64,000 nt of DNA from Gliomastix tumulicola (Eukaryota > Ascomycota > Sordariomycetes > Hypocreales > Bionectriaceae). The stretch's first letter is position 1, and each line of letters begins with the position of its first letter. The notes under the pieces were generated by a model. The model had not been told where the DNA came from, ran no database searches, and worked only from the letters and a program-made list of their open reading frames with translations. Below are positions 35,061 to 46,342 of the stretch, in pieces. The stretch is taken from NCBI GenBank assembly GCA_001599755.1, contig BCHX01000008.1, positions 2,914,001 to 2,978,000 on the forward strand, written 5' to 3'. A program made the position numbers and the translations under genes.

Positions 35061-38000
35061 CGCCAGAGACACTAGAGCAGTAGGCAATCCACCTTCCGCT
35101 GAACGGTGCCGGCGGAGATGTTGCTTGAGCGGGCGTCGAGAAGGTCACCGGAGGCTTGTTGTTGATCCTTGGTGCGACGGAGGCACAGCCATCTCGAGTC
35201 ATGCTTCATCGCATCCTCGACGTCGTCGCCTCGCGGCACAGTGGCGAGAGACGAGAAATGAATAGGCACCACGTGCGGTGGAGATGTCGATGGAGATGAA
35301 GAGATGATCGAGGATAATGATCCCGCTGCGAAAGACGGGGGTTCCTGGGAGTCGACTATTGGGGCCATTGTTGTGCTCCCGGCGCTACTTGCCGGTCGCC
35401 ACCACGAGAGAGAAGGGAGCGCGGAAAGGGTTGCTGTCCTAAAATAACGAAAGCGGTGGCGTCGTCGCTAGATCTGCCTCCTTTCCTCGGTGGGATTAGG
35501 TGCTCACCTGGAACTGCCACCCGTCTCCTTTCGCCCTGCCGAGGAATCCAGGGACTGCGTGATGAAAGTTCTCAGCATGACTAAAACTGGCGGACTGCGA
35601 GCATATCTGATATGATCGTCACTTATTGGCTAAGGCGAGGAAGGCACTAAGGGATAGCGCCTGACTGATCAGTGTTCTGGACACACGGCGAGCGCCAACT
35701 TGGGGAATTAGCTTGGGTCGCACCTGCCCCAAGATGCTGCGCTGCTCCTCCTCCGCAAGTGGTGGCAGGTCGTACCTTCCTGTCTCCCATTGTATCTGCG
35801 AAGTACCGAAGTACGTACCTCGACCGTGAAATTCAGCCACAATGGAACCTCCAGCCGTCCTTTGCAAGGCAGGAGATTTTTAACGTCGCACGACATGATG
35901 CCCTCATCTCGCTACCCTCCAACTACGATGTTACTGCGCGTGCCTCTTGAGCCTCATCTTCTCGCGCTTAAAGTCCCTTCTTTTTAGCCTTTAGCGTCCA
36001 GCATTGATAAATATAGACGACATGGTGTTTAATGCCAGGCCCCCTTGGCGGCTGAGTCACCAGCTCAGCTGTCAGGCATCTGACATCGACCCCTTCCAAC
36101 ATTCCGTCCCTCATGTCTTCGCCACAAGCTCTTCGCACGCGCTTTGTCTCGCGACCGCGTGCTGACTTCGGCCTCGCCTCTAGAGGACGGGCACGGGACG
36201 GCGCCGACCTGGTCGGCTCATTGCTTAAGCCACTAACCTCTAGGTACGCACCGTGGCGGGCTAGTCGTCGCTCCGTTGGGTTGGTATGCCCATCCATTTG
36301 ATTACATGACTAACCTTTCAGGGTCTGGACCTACGTCCATCGCCTTGGATAGGAGATATGGGAGCGCACACGCACATATACGAGCGATACACGAGCATCA
36401 CAAACGGCAACAGACGCGCGCTAAAATCGTCAAACAGGGCACAACGTGCTGCCCAGGGACATACCAGGTGGTGGGGCGTGGATTCGTTATAAGCAGGGTT
36501 CGCATGTGTTATCTTCCTCCTCGGACTACAGCCAATGCCGCCGCTTCACGGCTTGCGACCTTGCAACAAGATTGGGGGGGGGAGGGGGACGATCAAGATA
36601 CTCACCTAGGGCGTGGAGTGCGAGGTTGGCGATAGCTCCAGCTGGTCAGCAACCTTTCCGTCCGACCGTCCATCCATCGTCTCCAAGCATGCATCCTCCA
36701 TGCAGAGATGATGCAGGACAGGTATATCTCACCATCATTAATGTGAGGAGGGCTTGGAAGCGAGGGCCAACATGCCGCGCAGGATCCAATACTCTCAGCC
36801 GGAGGATCCCCCACCCCCATCCCTTGGTAGTTGGGAGGCCTTCAGCCAGATATTGAATCAAGGGCCGCGCAGACCTTGTCTGTGGACGGGTCTCCTCGGC
36901 TCCCCAGATCCTACCGGCAGGGTCTTCAACTCATCGCCCACTCTCGTGCCTGTGCCATGACGCACCGCTCGCTGCCGCATCTTCAACACGATTCGCGGTG
37001 GTCCGCAGAGGATCAGGGCAGAGACGGCTGTGACGACAAACAGCAGGAACGACCCCTATTCGCACGGGGCTGCTCGTCATTCCTACCCACTTTTCCGCCC
37101 GGGGGTGACATTGCCCTCGATCGTCGAGGCGTTGGGCACGTTGTTGAGCGTGTTCCACCATCCCCGATCCTCCTGTCAAAACCGCAAAGGAGCTTGACCC
37201 CAGCTTGCCACGGTGGCCGCAGGTCCCGCCGCGTCCTCGCAGAACTCTGGTGCACTTTTCCAAGGCTTCCAAGACCAGGACGGAGGAACACGACGTGAGG
37301 AGGAGCGGACTCCTGCCACGCCCGCCCGGCTGTCGATATTACCGTGTTCGCGTGATGATCCAGGGCGGAACTTCTCGCTCGCTTGAGGGTTCAATCGGAG
37401 CCATGCTGCGCCCTCGTGGCAGGCGTAGCATTGACTAATCCTCCTGGCTGGACCCTTCTCGTGTCAGACCCTGTTTTTTTTCTTTCGCTGTCAACGTGCA
37501 CGCCTCCGTCCTTGCATCAAGGCCACGAGGGAGCTGAAGGAAGAGACGAGGCTTCCAAGTTCCGACGTTGGTCAAGAATGCGAGTGAGACGAGCTGCATA
37601 CGTAATCAAGAGGGCTGTCGATCATCTGTGGACACGCAGGCACGGACTCGCTGTCTAACACGTCTAGCAAGGCTTGTTACGGCTTTCCGTCATGACATTT
37701 AACCACTTTGACTCTGCCCCAGCTTGGTCAAGCCTTGAACTAACACAAAGGCCCAAGACTAAGTAAGACCCGAGTCCGAGTCATCAGTCTTAGGTCTGAC
37801 TTCAAGAGTCCAGGTCATAGTGATCAGCGGGTGTAGCAATTCCCTTCTCCGGCGTGCTTCTTCAGGTATCCGATCGGATTGTTTGTAATACATACCACGC
37901 GTGCCGTGCCCGGTGTTCCAGGGTCTCGGTCAAGCCGATTTGTTCCATAGGCGCCTTACAGGCGTTTTGCCTCACATGGCTGGCACGGAGGAGGAAGGGC

Positions 38001-39300
38001 CTAGGCTTCTCGGCCTCGGTGGAGACACTGTGGCAAGCAGATCACGCCTCTGGTCGTTCCTTATCCCTTTCCTGACTTCGTTTCTTCCTGTCCCGCTCTA
38101 CGATTCCGGCCACGTTTTGCGCTGGACCTCACGTTTCTACCACGAGTCCATCCCCGTGTCTGGCGCTTATTCAGGTCAGACTCTGCCTGGCGGCGCGTGG
38201 TATGCCGCTGGGCTGCTCGGACCTTTGGCCAGGTCCCGATCGGGTCGGGCGTCTGGATGCCGGTAGCTTCGTGGAGTCGTGGGCACGGCCCCGGTGGTCT
38301 CCGCTGGAGTTGTACGAGTACCATGCTGTACTTGCGGATACGACTCGGTACAAGTGCGCAAGGTAGGTCAAGGCTTTCTTGATGATATGTGGCATGCTAA
38401 TATGCAGTGCCGCAGGACTGCGTTTAGCTAGTTCGTAAGACCTACTAGCAGCACCTGTCGCGCCTGGCCGAGCCCCGACCCTTGTCGTATGTGTCGAAAT
38501 GTACGAGAAGCGTGAGGCATTGAGATCCCCCCTCATCCCTGGAAAAGGCTGCTCGCGCTACATGCACGTTATGTAACCTGGCGCTGCTCGCTAGCCGTCG
38601 ATGTGTACACGGCTGTTCGACCAACTGGCACCCCTCCCCCCCGTCCACCCCGGAGACCCCTGCTGCTTCTGCTGAAGAAAAAGGCAGACGGGACATGCAG
38701 GGAAGAATGCAGGCTTGTCTTGTCGCTGACCGGACCGCCTCGCTAATCCTCTCACGCAGGTACGGAGTACAGGGAGAGCACACCCACTCGCGGCTCGAGC
38801 AGCGGTCTCGCCCATGTCACTAGTACCTCAGCTCCTCGCAAGGGTCTCTTTGATGGCCGGGGGTGATCATGACTCCCTAGCATTGGCATCGGTAGCCACG
38901 GAATACTCGCAGTACGAGTTTGAATCCTGCCTCCCAACCGCCATCCTCCTCGCGCTGCTGCTCTCCACTCACCAGCAGCCAACAAGCTCCTCCAGCTCGT
39001 CCGACCACCTCGAACCGACTGCAGTGCATGGACGTACGCACATGTACGAGGGAACTTTGTCCATGTTGTACGCATCCGGCCATACGCCGATAACCAACAC
39101 TATCGGCACTGCCACGCGGTCCCTGACCACATATCATCTTGATGACCTTTGATCCGTCTCATTTACTACGATAAGTACTTTGGCACCCTTGGGGATTCTG
39201 GGTCCCCCTGGCATGACCAAGTCCTAAATCTAGCAATCATCCCAAGGATCCCAAGGCTGGTCCCTGGCCAATGGTCATCGTCACTTTCCCAACTCGGGCT

Positions 39301-40012
39301 TCATTAGACCAGCCGTGCCTCTCAGCTGTCCCCATGCCCGCGAATCGCTTAGCTTTTTCTCACCTACCCGTGCCTCACATCACCATTCACCACACCTAGA
39401 CCTTTCCCTTCTGGCCTTGGATACGGTACTCGCAAGGCGACCTTCCCACTTCCGCCCTCTGGTTCGTGTCACTATCAGTCACTATCGACGGACGTACAGG
39501 CCCAGGGTCCCGCGAACTCCCGCCAGCCCCGTGCTTTCCTCCATCAAGCAGAGCCTCAACGTCTTACATACACGGGTATAAGTCCTTGTTGCTCACGCCA
39601 GGAACTGTCATTCTTTGATCTTTTGTCCGGAACCAAGATCCAAAGCTTCCCTTGCACCCCCTCCGCGGACCCTGGACCTTGTTCCTCTCGAGAGAGCCTG
39701 GCCGCACGCACGTCTCTCACTCTTACACACACACACACTTACACTTACACCCACGCTCACGCACGAGGTGGCGGCGGATCATCGAAATCGCTGATCTCCC
39801 TGTTGCGACCCCTTCCCTGACCTTGCTTGTCTGGGTTCATCCGAAAGGCTTAGCATCACCCAAAGAAGGAACAGCTGCCCCTAAAAACAACAGCAGCGGT
39901 GGTGTTGTCTCCTCTCTCACACACAGACCCCTTTCGAAGGACCTTTTTCCCAAAACACGTTGGAAGCTCTTCGTTTCGGATTTCTTCTTTCAACTATAAA
40001 GGAACATCTCCC
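39301..40012 (+). promoter_or_regulatory. C/T-rich promoter and leader of the 129-residue protein gene
   Basis: Strongly pyrimidine-rich sequence with ACAC runs (39726-39750) leads directly into the ATG at 40013. No TATA box was seen close to it. The composition fits a long fungal 5' UTR. Several upstream ATGs (for example at 39332) open short frames, so upstream-ORF control is possible if the transcript starts that far out. Confidence 0.35.
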
Positions 40013-40549
40013 ATGATGAAGACGACTGCTCCTGTCCCTACCCTCATTCCATCCCCATCCGCTTCGACTGCCTCCTCTGGACTCACCTCGCCGACTTCGC
40101 CCATTACTTTCTCTGATACATTGACTTCACCGACACTGTCGTCGCCCCTGTCTGCCATCGACTCCCAGACCGAGCTCTACCTTCAACAACTCCGAGACTT
40201 TAACGTGAGTTGTGGCCGTCACTCTCCCTCCTCTCCTGGGGGAGGGCGTTCTGCTTGGGCGAGGCAAGCTCTAATATGTCGATATAGATCTCCCAACTAT
40301 CTGCAATGGACCCCAGTGGCGCTCAGGTTCGCGGCTCCAACGCCAGCGGCAGCTCCAGCTCGGGCAGCAGCCAATGCAGTGGCACCGTCTACGATGCCCT
40401 CCTCCCTCGCGTCGAGACTCGTGGCCAGAGCTACAAGGGCGTCTCGTCCGGCTCTAACGACAAGAAGGGCTCCGGTCGTCGGTAAGCTGCCCTTGACAAG
40501 CCTCTACAGATATCCCCTCCTCGGTGTGCTGACAAGCGACTGCAGTTAA
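40013..40549 (+). CDS. Small Ser-rich protein of unknown function, 129 residues
   Basis: Exons are 40013-40204, 40288-40481 and 40546-40549. Intron 1 (GTGAGT..ATATAG, 83 nt) is phase 0. A second intron (GTAAGC..CTGCAG, 64 nt, GCTGAC branch site) falls within the last Arg codon, so the stop TAA is completed in exon 3. If this intron is kept, the next codon is also TAA, and the protein (ending GSGRR) is identical. Residues 1-50 are Ser/Thr/Pro-rich (STASSGLTSPTSPITFSDTL). A helical piece QTELYLQQLRDFNISQLSAM spans the first splice junction. The tail is Gly/Ser-rich with CSGTVYDALLPRVETRGQSY. No signal peptide or membrane segment. I recognise no family. The clean splice signals and codon use support a real gene; its neighbours are far away. 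Confidence 0.72.
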   Translation: MMKTTAPVPTLIPSPSASTASSGLTSPTSPITFSDTLTSPTLSSPLSAIDSQTELYLQQLRDFNVSCGRHSPSSPGGGRSAWARQALICRYRSPNYLQWTPVALRFAAPTPAAAPARAAANAVAPSTMPSSLASRLVARATRASRPALTTRRAPVVGKLPLTSLYRYPLLGVLTSDCS

Positions 40550-43331
40550 ACCCAAGCAACGGCGACGAGCAACTTACCCGCTATCTTTTTGTTAATCCTC
40601 CATTATGCTTCCCTCGACAGACTTCTAGAGGCGGTGTCACAAGACATGTCCCGACCCGACCAGCAGTCGCCGAGGCCCTCCTTACGACCCGGTGGTTCCG
40701 GAACACCATGAATTTTTCCTTTTTTTCTCTCTCCTTCTTTTCCTATTCTCGCTACGGCCCCGGAGAATCGGCTTAGACAAACAATTGGCGGCGTTTTTGG
40801 GGGAGGGTCAATGGAAGGAATATCGTACAAACCTGGACCGAGCAATACGGATGGCTTGCAAGGGGTCCTTGGACGTGGGGAACACACGGCGCACTTGGCC
40901 ACCTTGGCTGGTGAAGAACTTGCCTTTTTTCGCCTCTTTTTCACAGTGGTTCTTTTTTTTTTTTTTTTGCCTTCTCTCTCTCACCGACTTATAGAATTAT
41001 TTTTTTGGCTTTTTCTTTTTGGATTGGCGTTTTGTTAGTACAGCTGAATAGAGGATATGGACTCTTGATCTGACCGGCCGTCCGCTTCGTCCCGCTGTTG
41101 ACACATGGTGCAAGTTACCTTACCTTCTGACCTACATCCACTGTCTCCCAGGGCCAGGGACGGGTATCTTCTGCCAAAAACGCGCTGGGAGCTCCCAGTC
41201 CACGGCGACATTTTTTCCCTCGGAGTGACAAATCAGTGCGCTCGGTAGAGATATGCAGGTCAGATTGTCTCCGGGCCAGGAGGCGGCTGATGTAAGATAT
41301 TCGGGCATGGCCAACGGACGTGAAAAATGCCCTCTTCAGCAATAGCTCCACCAGCCGTCGGGGGAGAGAGAAGATGGCCCTTTTTTTTTTTCGTTCTGGA
41401 ACAGCCACGCCCCCCTCTACTCAGGATCTCCCGGAGACCACAGGAGATGGAGGGGGGGGGAAAACAACGCAGTATTTTGATACAGAGACTATTAGGAGGG
41501 ACTATTTCTTTCGAGATTACGGGGTGAGATTGGGGCGGCATTGCTCGTTTCTTTTTTTCCCTCCGTGCCGGGATATGCGTCGCTCAGGTCGCCGTTCCGA
41601 CGGGAAAGGGGGCTTATCTGTTATCCCCCCTCCCCCCTCCCCCCAATACAAAGTCCGGTCGGCCAAGGTATACTCACTCAGTTGCCTTATCCCAAATGTG
41701 CATGCACATGTATGGACGTGGCATTGAGCCCCAAGTCTCGAACTGGATTGACGCCCGATGTGACCCTAAGGCCATCCTAGCGGGTGATCGCGATGGATGG
41801 AACGCTTGACAAGAAGCGCGCGAAGCTTTGGGGGCCGGGCCGCCACTGCTGGAGGGAATAAGGCTGACGTGCGCATGGTCACACGGTCACATGTGCTCTC
41901 CTTCTCTCTCTTTCCCTCCCTCCCTCCCTCCCTCCCTCTTGCTCACACCCCTTCAGCGATTGCTATTTTTTGCCCAAAAAAAAAGTAATAATTTCCCGGG
42001 CTAGCATGGGAGGAAGGGCCAGCCGCTTCGGCGGCCGCCCCCGCCTCTTCGTTGGGTGGCCGGTTCAGCTTAGGCATTGACGTGTGCCGTTCGGGTGTCG
42101 TGCTGAGTGAGGCTGTACATTCAAAGCAGCGAGGCACCGGGGCCGCGGGCGCTCGCCTCAGTTTTGGGCTGGCGGGGCGGCGACCACATGGCATAGGGAT
42201 CTGGATATGATGAGGAGGAGGAGGAGGAGGAGGCGGCGGGTGGTCGATCAAGTGATGACCCTTGTTTTCTCAACTTCTTGCTTCTCTGGGAAGGGCGTTG
42301 GTGAGCATCGTTCGGGCCTGAGCAAGGGCCATGCGGCGCAGATTCGAAGTGAGGCGGGGGGGGACGGGGACTGGAAAGTGAGTTCGGCGATTCTTGCTTT
42401 TTCGTCTGTCCGTCAGCCAAGTCTTCCACGTGGCACAGGGTGGTTTCATCGAAGATTGAGAGGCCCCCCAAATAGAAACACAGGGAAGACCGCCGGCCAG
42501 TCGTCATTGGCGGTGCCGGGAATTGTGCCACGTCGGGTGGATGACGGCCCATTGGTGTTGGATGGAAGTTGAGGCCATCAGGATGCGCACCGCAAAGGGT
42601 AGTGTGTCCCCCGTCCTCGGCCGAGGAGGAGGAGGGGGAGGGAGAGAGTCAGCGCTGTTGGTGCAGCATGAGAGGGGGGGACACGCGGTCACGTCTGAGC
42701 GGCCGTCGTTGGACAGGCCCGTCGAGACGACCGCCGCAGGTCATGTTGGGAATTTCATCTGGGCTGTGTCCGAGGTTTGGGTGTGGTGGTTTGCGGGCTC
42801 GTTGGCTGGAGGTGCCGGTGCTGACGAATAGTGGCTTGAGGTGGCTGCTTATGGGCGTACTAGCCGCATATGTGAATGTGACACCAAGTTTTTCGGTAAG
42901 GTCGAGATCTTGATAGGCAGTGAGTGACTCGTCAAGTAAAACAGGGAAGAAGCGAAGAGCCTCAAGCGATGTGGTGTCGTCTCCTCGTGTTGAGAGTCGA
43001 CTCAAGTAGGTATAGGTTAGGTAATAACCGGAGGAACATGGACCCGAAAAATCCCGACTCTGGAAGCCTCCCACCAGTCCCCAAAGAGGATTAGCGGTAC
43101 GGTCGGTTGTGCCTGCCCGTTACTCTGGGGGAAAGCTCCTAACTCCACCGGGAGGTTGACGGAAGGTTCCCAACGTCCCTGCGCTCCTTCCCCAATTCGA
43201 GGTACCGGGTAATAAAAAAACGTGCAACGGACGGAATATATCGATCGGCGCCACCGCGACCGAGTGTGCGCTGGATGTGCAATTCTGTTGGGGGTTTCCG
43301 TCATCAATCCTCATCGTGAAACCCTGCCGAG
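40550..43331. other. Intergenic, no gene seen
   Basis: The 3' UTR of the small-protein gene (T-rich around 40,700-41,020) and the promoter of the Zn2Cys6 gene. It contains CCCT and GAG microsatellites. Frames of 120-143 codons around 42.1-43.1 kb run on both strands and have no motif. Confidence 0.5.
41914..41938. repeat. (CCCT)n microsatellite
   Basis: About six CCCT units in non-coding DNA. Confidence 0.8.
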
Positions 43332-46005
43332 ATGAACGAGTCTGGCCGTCCGAGGCTTGCGGCGTGCCTCGTCTGCCGGCGGAGCAAGATTAGATGCGAT
43401 TGGGTCCCCGACCAGCCAAGATGCAAGCGCTGCCTGCAGCTCGGACGCGAGTGCATTCGCCCCGATGTCCACGTCGGGAGGCAAAAGGGCATCAAGAAGC
43501 AAGTCGTCCACTCCTCGCCGTCGTCTAGGCGGCCCATGAAAGGTTCGTGTGCTGACATCCGGGAGCAGCAAGAGGGTCGGGATCGACAAGGCCCTGTACC
43601 AGGTTGAGCAGGCTGTCAAGCGGTCTGGGTCTGATGGTGGCCGGCCGGAGGACGTCAAGGTCGTAGCCCGGCTACGCGAGCTACTAGATGAGCTCAATGC
43701 CAGTGAGCAGCTGACCGGTCTTAATGACTATTCTAGAGATTCTGCTGGTCGTCTGGGCGCCCAGGCCGGTGACTTCTATGGTTCAGGGGCCCCGGATGCC
43801 CAGAGCGAGGATCTCTCGGATAGCGAGGGCGGGATGGATGAAGAGGAGGAAGATACCAGCAATATCGACTCCACGCCTGCACTGACCCAGGCTAACGAGG
43901 AGACGCTGGCCATTGACGATGCTGAGAACCCTCTACAACTGCTGGCTCGTGCGTCGTACTTCCAGCCCCCGGAGGAGCCCAAGCATCCGTCGCCACGGTT
44001 TCCTGTGCCTATAGAGCGCGGAGCGGCAAGAGCGGGGGCCAAGTCGTCTTCATCGAAGGAACTTCATGACTTCTTTGCTCCAGCTCACGTGAATCTTGAC
44101 GTTGGCGATGATATCGACCCCATCAGCCTCGGGTTGGTGAGCATGGAGGAGGCTGAGGCCGCTTTTGCCTTGTGCGTCACGTACTGTATCTGTCACTCCC
44201 TGACTTGGCTTACAATGCTCTAGTTTCTTCGAGAAGCTCGCCCATACGAGATGGGGCCTGGATCCTAGGATCTATACGCTCCAACACACTCGTTCGCGAT
44301 CCGCTTTCCTATGCACTTCCATCATGGCCGGATCTGCCCTCTTCTGGCCTTCCGGAGGAGCGCTTTCGAAACGCCTGTCTAACCACGCCAGATTCCTTGC
44401 TAACAAGGTCATACCAAACCGGTACAAGTCTGTCGAGGTAGTACTGGCCTTTCTCATCAATATTCCGTGGATGTCTCCTGGGTCACAGAGCACGAGCGAC
44501 GAGACTGCTGCCTATGTGTCCATGGCCAACACCATCGCCATTGACCTCTCTCTACACAAGGTGCTCGTGTCTCCCGACATGATACATCCTCACTCGAGCT
44601 TGTCAGTGGCACGTGGGGAGTGTATCGACCCTCAGACGGCATTGGCCATTGATGGTTATCCAGAGGTTGATCCAGCATCGGAGAGAGGTATCCTCCTCCT
44701 TCGTGGCAGGGAGAGATGCTGGATCTCTCTCTTCGTCTTGGAAAGAGGGTATGTTTAGGGTCTACACTTCCTCGATACGACTATTTGCTTATGGTGAATG
44801 CCAGGATGTGCCTTGCGCGAGGGCGGCCTTTCCTCGTCCCCATTACTCGTATACTCAGGGACTGCGATGAATGGCACAAGTCTCCTCTGGCAGAAGCCCA
44901 GGACGGCCCTCTGCTCTCCATGGCCGTGCTTAGGAGGGATCTTGTTAGTAGCCCTTATGCATCCTTACCTAGAAGGACACGAGAATGCTGACCTGGTGTA
45001 AGGATGGCCTATTTGCTACAGTTAGAGCGCTGTGCGATGGCTCTCAGACTGTATCGAGTGATGGCTCGCTGGTCGCCCAATCGTGAGTTAGTCCCAGATC
45101 CCAGACTATCTCAACCCACTAACAACCCACAGCATCGAGACCGTTATTGAACAGTTCTTTGACCAGTGGTATGAGAAGTGGGGAGCATCGATCAGGAGAG
45201 GACCAGGTAAGTACTACCTACCCGACCCCTGGCTACCGGTTCCAACAGAGCCATCTGCTAACCTCTTGTAGACCACCGTCTGCCGCCATATGTCGACATC
45301 CTAGTCACCCACCTTCGACTTTCCATCTACGGCAGCGTCATCAACCACCCAACCGCACCGATGGAAGTGCGCAGATTCTTCCGTACGGCCGGCTTGTCAT
45401 CTGCGCTTACTGTGATGCGCACGGCTATCCACGGCGAATCCCAACTGCAGTCAATGCCGAATAACACCACCATCATGATTTCCTTCGCTGCGTGTTTCGC
45501 CCTGACATTGAGCGCGTACGCAGCAGGAGGGTCAACACTGGCCCCGAGCGTTCGGAAGCTCATTGACGAGGCTGCTGGGGTTCTGGAGAGGATAGGTGCC
45601 GTGACAGAACATCGCAGTGGCCTGTCGACGTTGTACGGGAAGCATCTCCGTCACATTATCAGGAGGGCAGCCAGGAGTGGCTTCAAGAATGGCTTCAAGG
45701 CCAGGGGCTCGACAGTCTCACCGTCAAACCCGATCACTCTGGAGCCATCGCCATCAAGACCAACGCCGCCAATGCTCATGGACCACCCTCCCCATCCCCA
45801 TCAGCATCCGCACGCACACCAACCACCGCCTCATCAAGCAGCATTCCTTTGGCCCGAGACCTTGCAGTTCTCGACCATGTCGGACGACCAGATCATGCAG
45901 GTACTGAACCAGCCCGGCAACGATTTCGAGCCGTCGTTCAGGGGCCTATCATGGGACGACATGAACAACTTTGACTGGCTGCACTGGCCCGAGTTCGGGA
46001 CCTAG
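43332..46005 (+). CDS. Zn2Cys6 fungal transcription factor
   Basis: Seven exons: 43332-43498, 43566-44171, 44224-44748, 44805-44943, 45003-45082, 45133-45206 and 45272-46005, for 774 residues. The binuclear cluster is complete: C12, C15, C22, C31, C34 and C41 (CX2CX6CX8CX2CX6C). VGRQKGIKN and KRVGIDKALYQVEQ follow it as linker and dimerisation segment. A central acidic stretch (SEGGMDEEEED) precedes the middle homology region, which includes FFFEKLAHTRWGLDP, GSALFWPSGG and LERGMCLARGRPFLVP. The C terminus has a His/Pro-rich run (HPPHPHQHPHAHQ) and ends in an acidic, aromatic segment (WDDMNNFDWLHWPEF) that looks like an activation domain. Intron 1 fits the family only as a GC-AG intron (GCAAGT donor); introns 2-6 are GT-AG and 50-65 nt long. 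The target genes are unknown. The CoA transferase gene starts 337 bp downstream on the same strand. Confidence 0.86.
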
Positions 46006-46342
46006 AACGCTAGCTCTGCCGGCAGCATCCTGAATCGGGGTCTTTATACACGGCGACGTGGAGTCGAGAATCCCCGCATCCCCAGGCCAAAGCAGATTGC
46101 AGCGCGCCGAGGTGCGGGGTGAAGAGGATGAGTGACGGATGGTTCGAGGGTGATGGGTCGGAGGCTACTTGTGAGAGCCGACACCACACACTTGGGCTCG
46201 GACATTATTCTGGGTGCCGGGGTCACGGAACCCAGAACAACCTCCGCCTGGCCGATACATATTCTCACGATGGACATTACTGACGATTGAAACCGGACGT
46301 CCATTGAAATTATTCAATTCGTTTTTGGATATATCGTACCTC
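46006..46342. other. Short intergenic, transcription-factor terminator region and CoA-transferase promoter
   Basis: 337 bp between two genes in the same direction. It becomes AT-rich just before the ATG at 46343 (around 46300-46335). No specific site was identified. Confidence 0.5.

Larger units (their letters stand above)
28801..39300. other. Gene desert of about 10.5 kb
   Basis: No frame longer than about 195 codons, no recognisable protein motif, no spliced model and no tRNA or 5S signature. Frames on both strands overlap freely, as expected by chance at this GC content. The interval contains short tandem repeats (TGCCC and GGAT units near 30.5 kb, 10-mers at 35021-35060), a G tract near 31290 and two copies of AGGTACGGAGTAC. 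It may hold long regulatory DNA or non-coding transcripts serving the genes at either side, but nothing in the sequence proves this. Confidence 0.5.
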
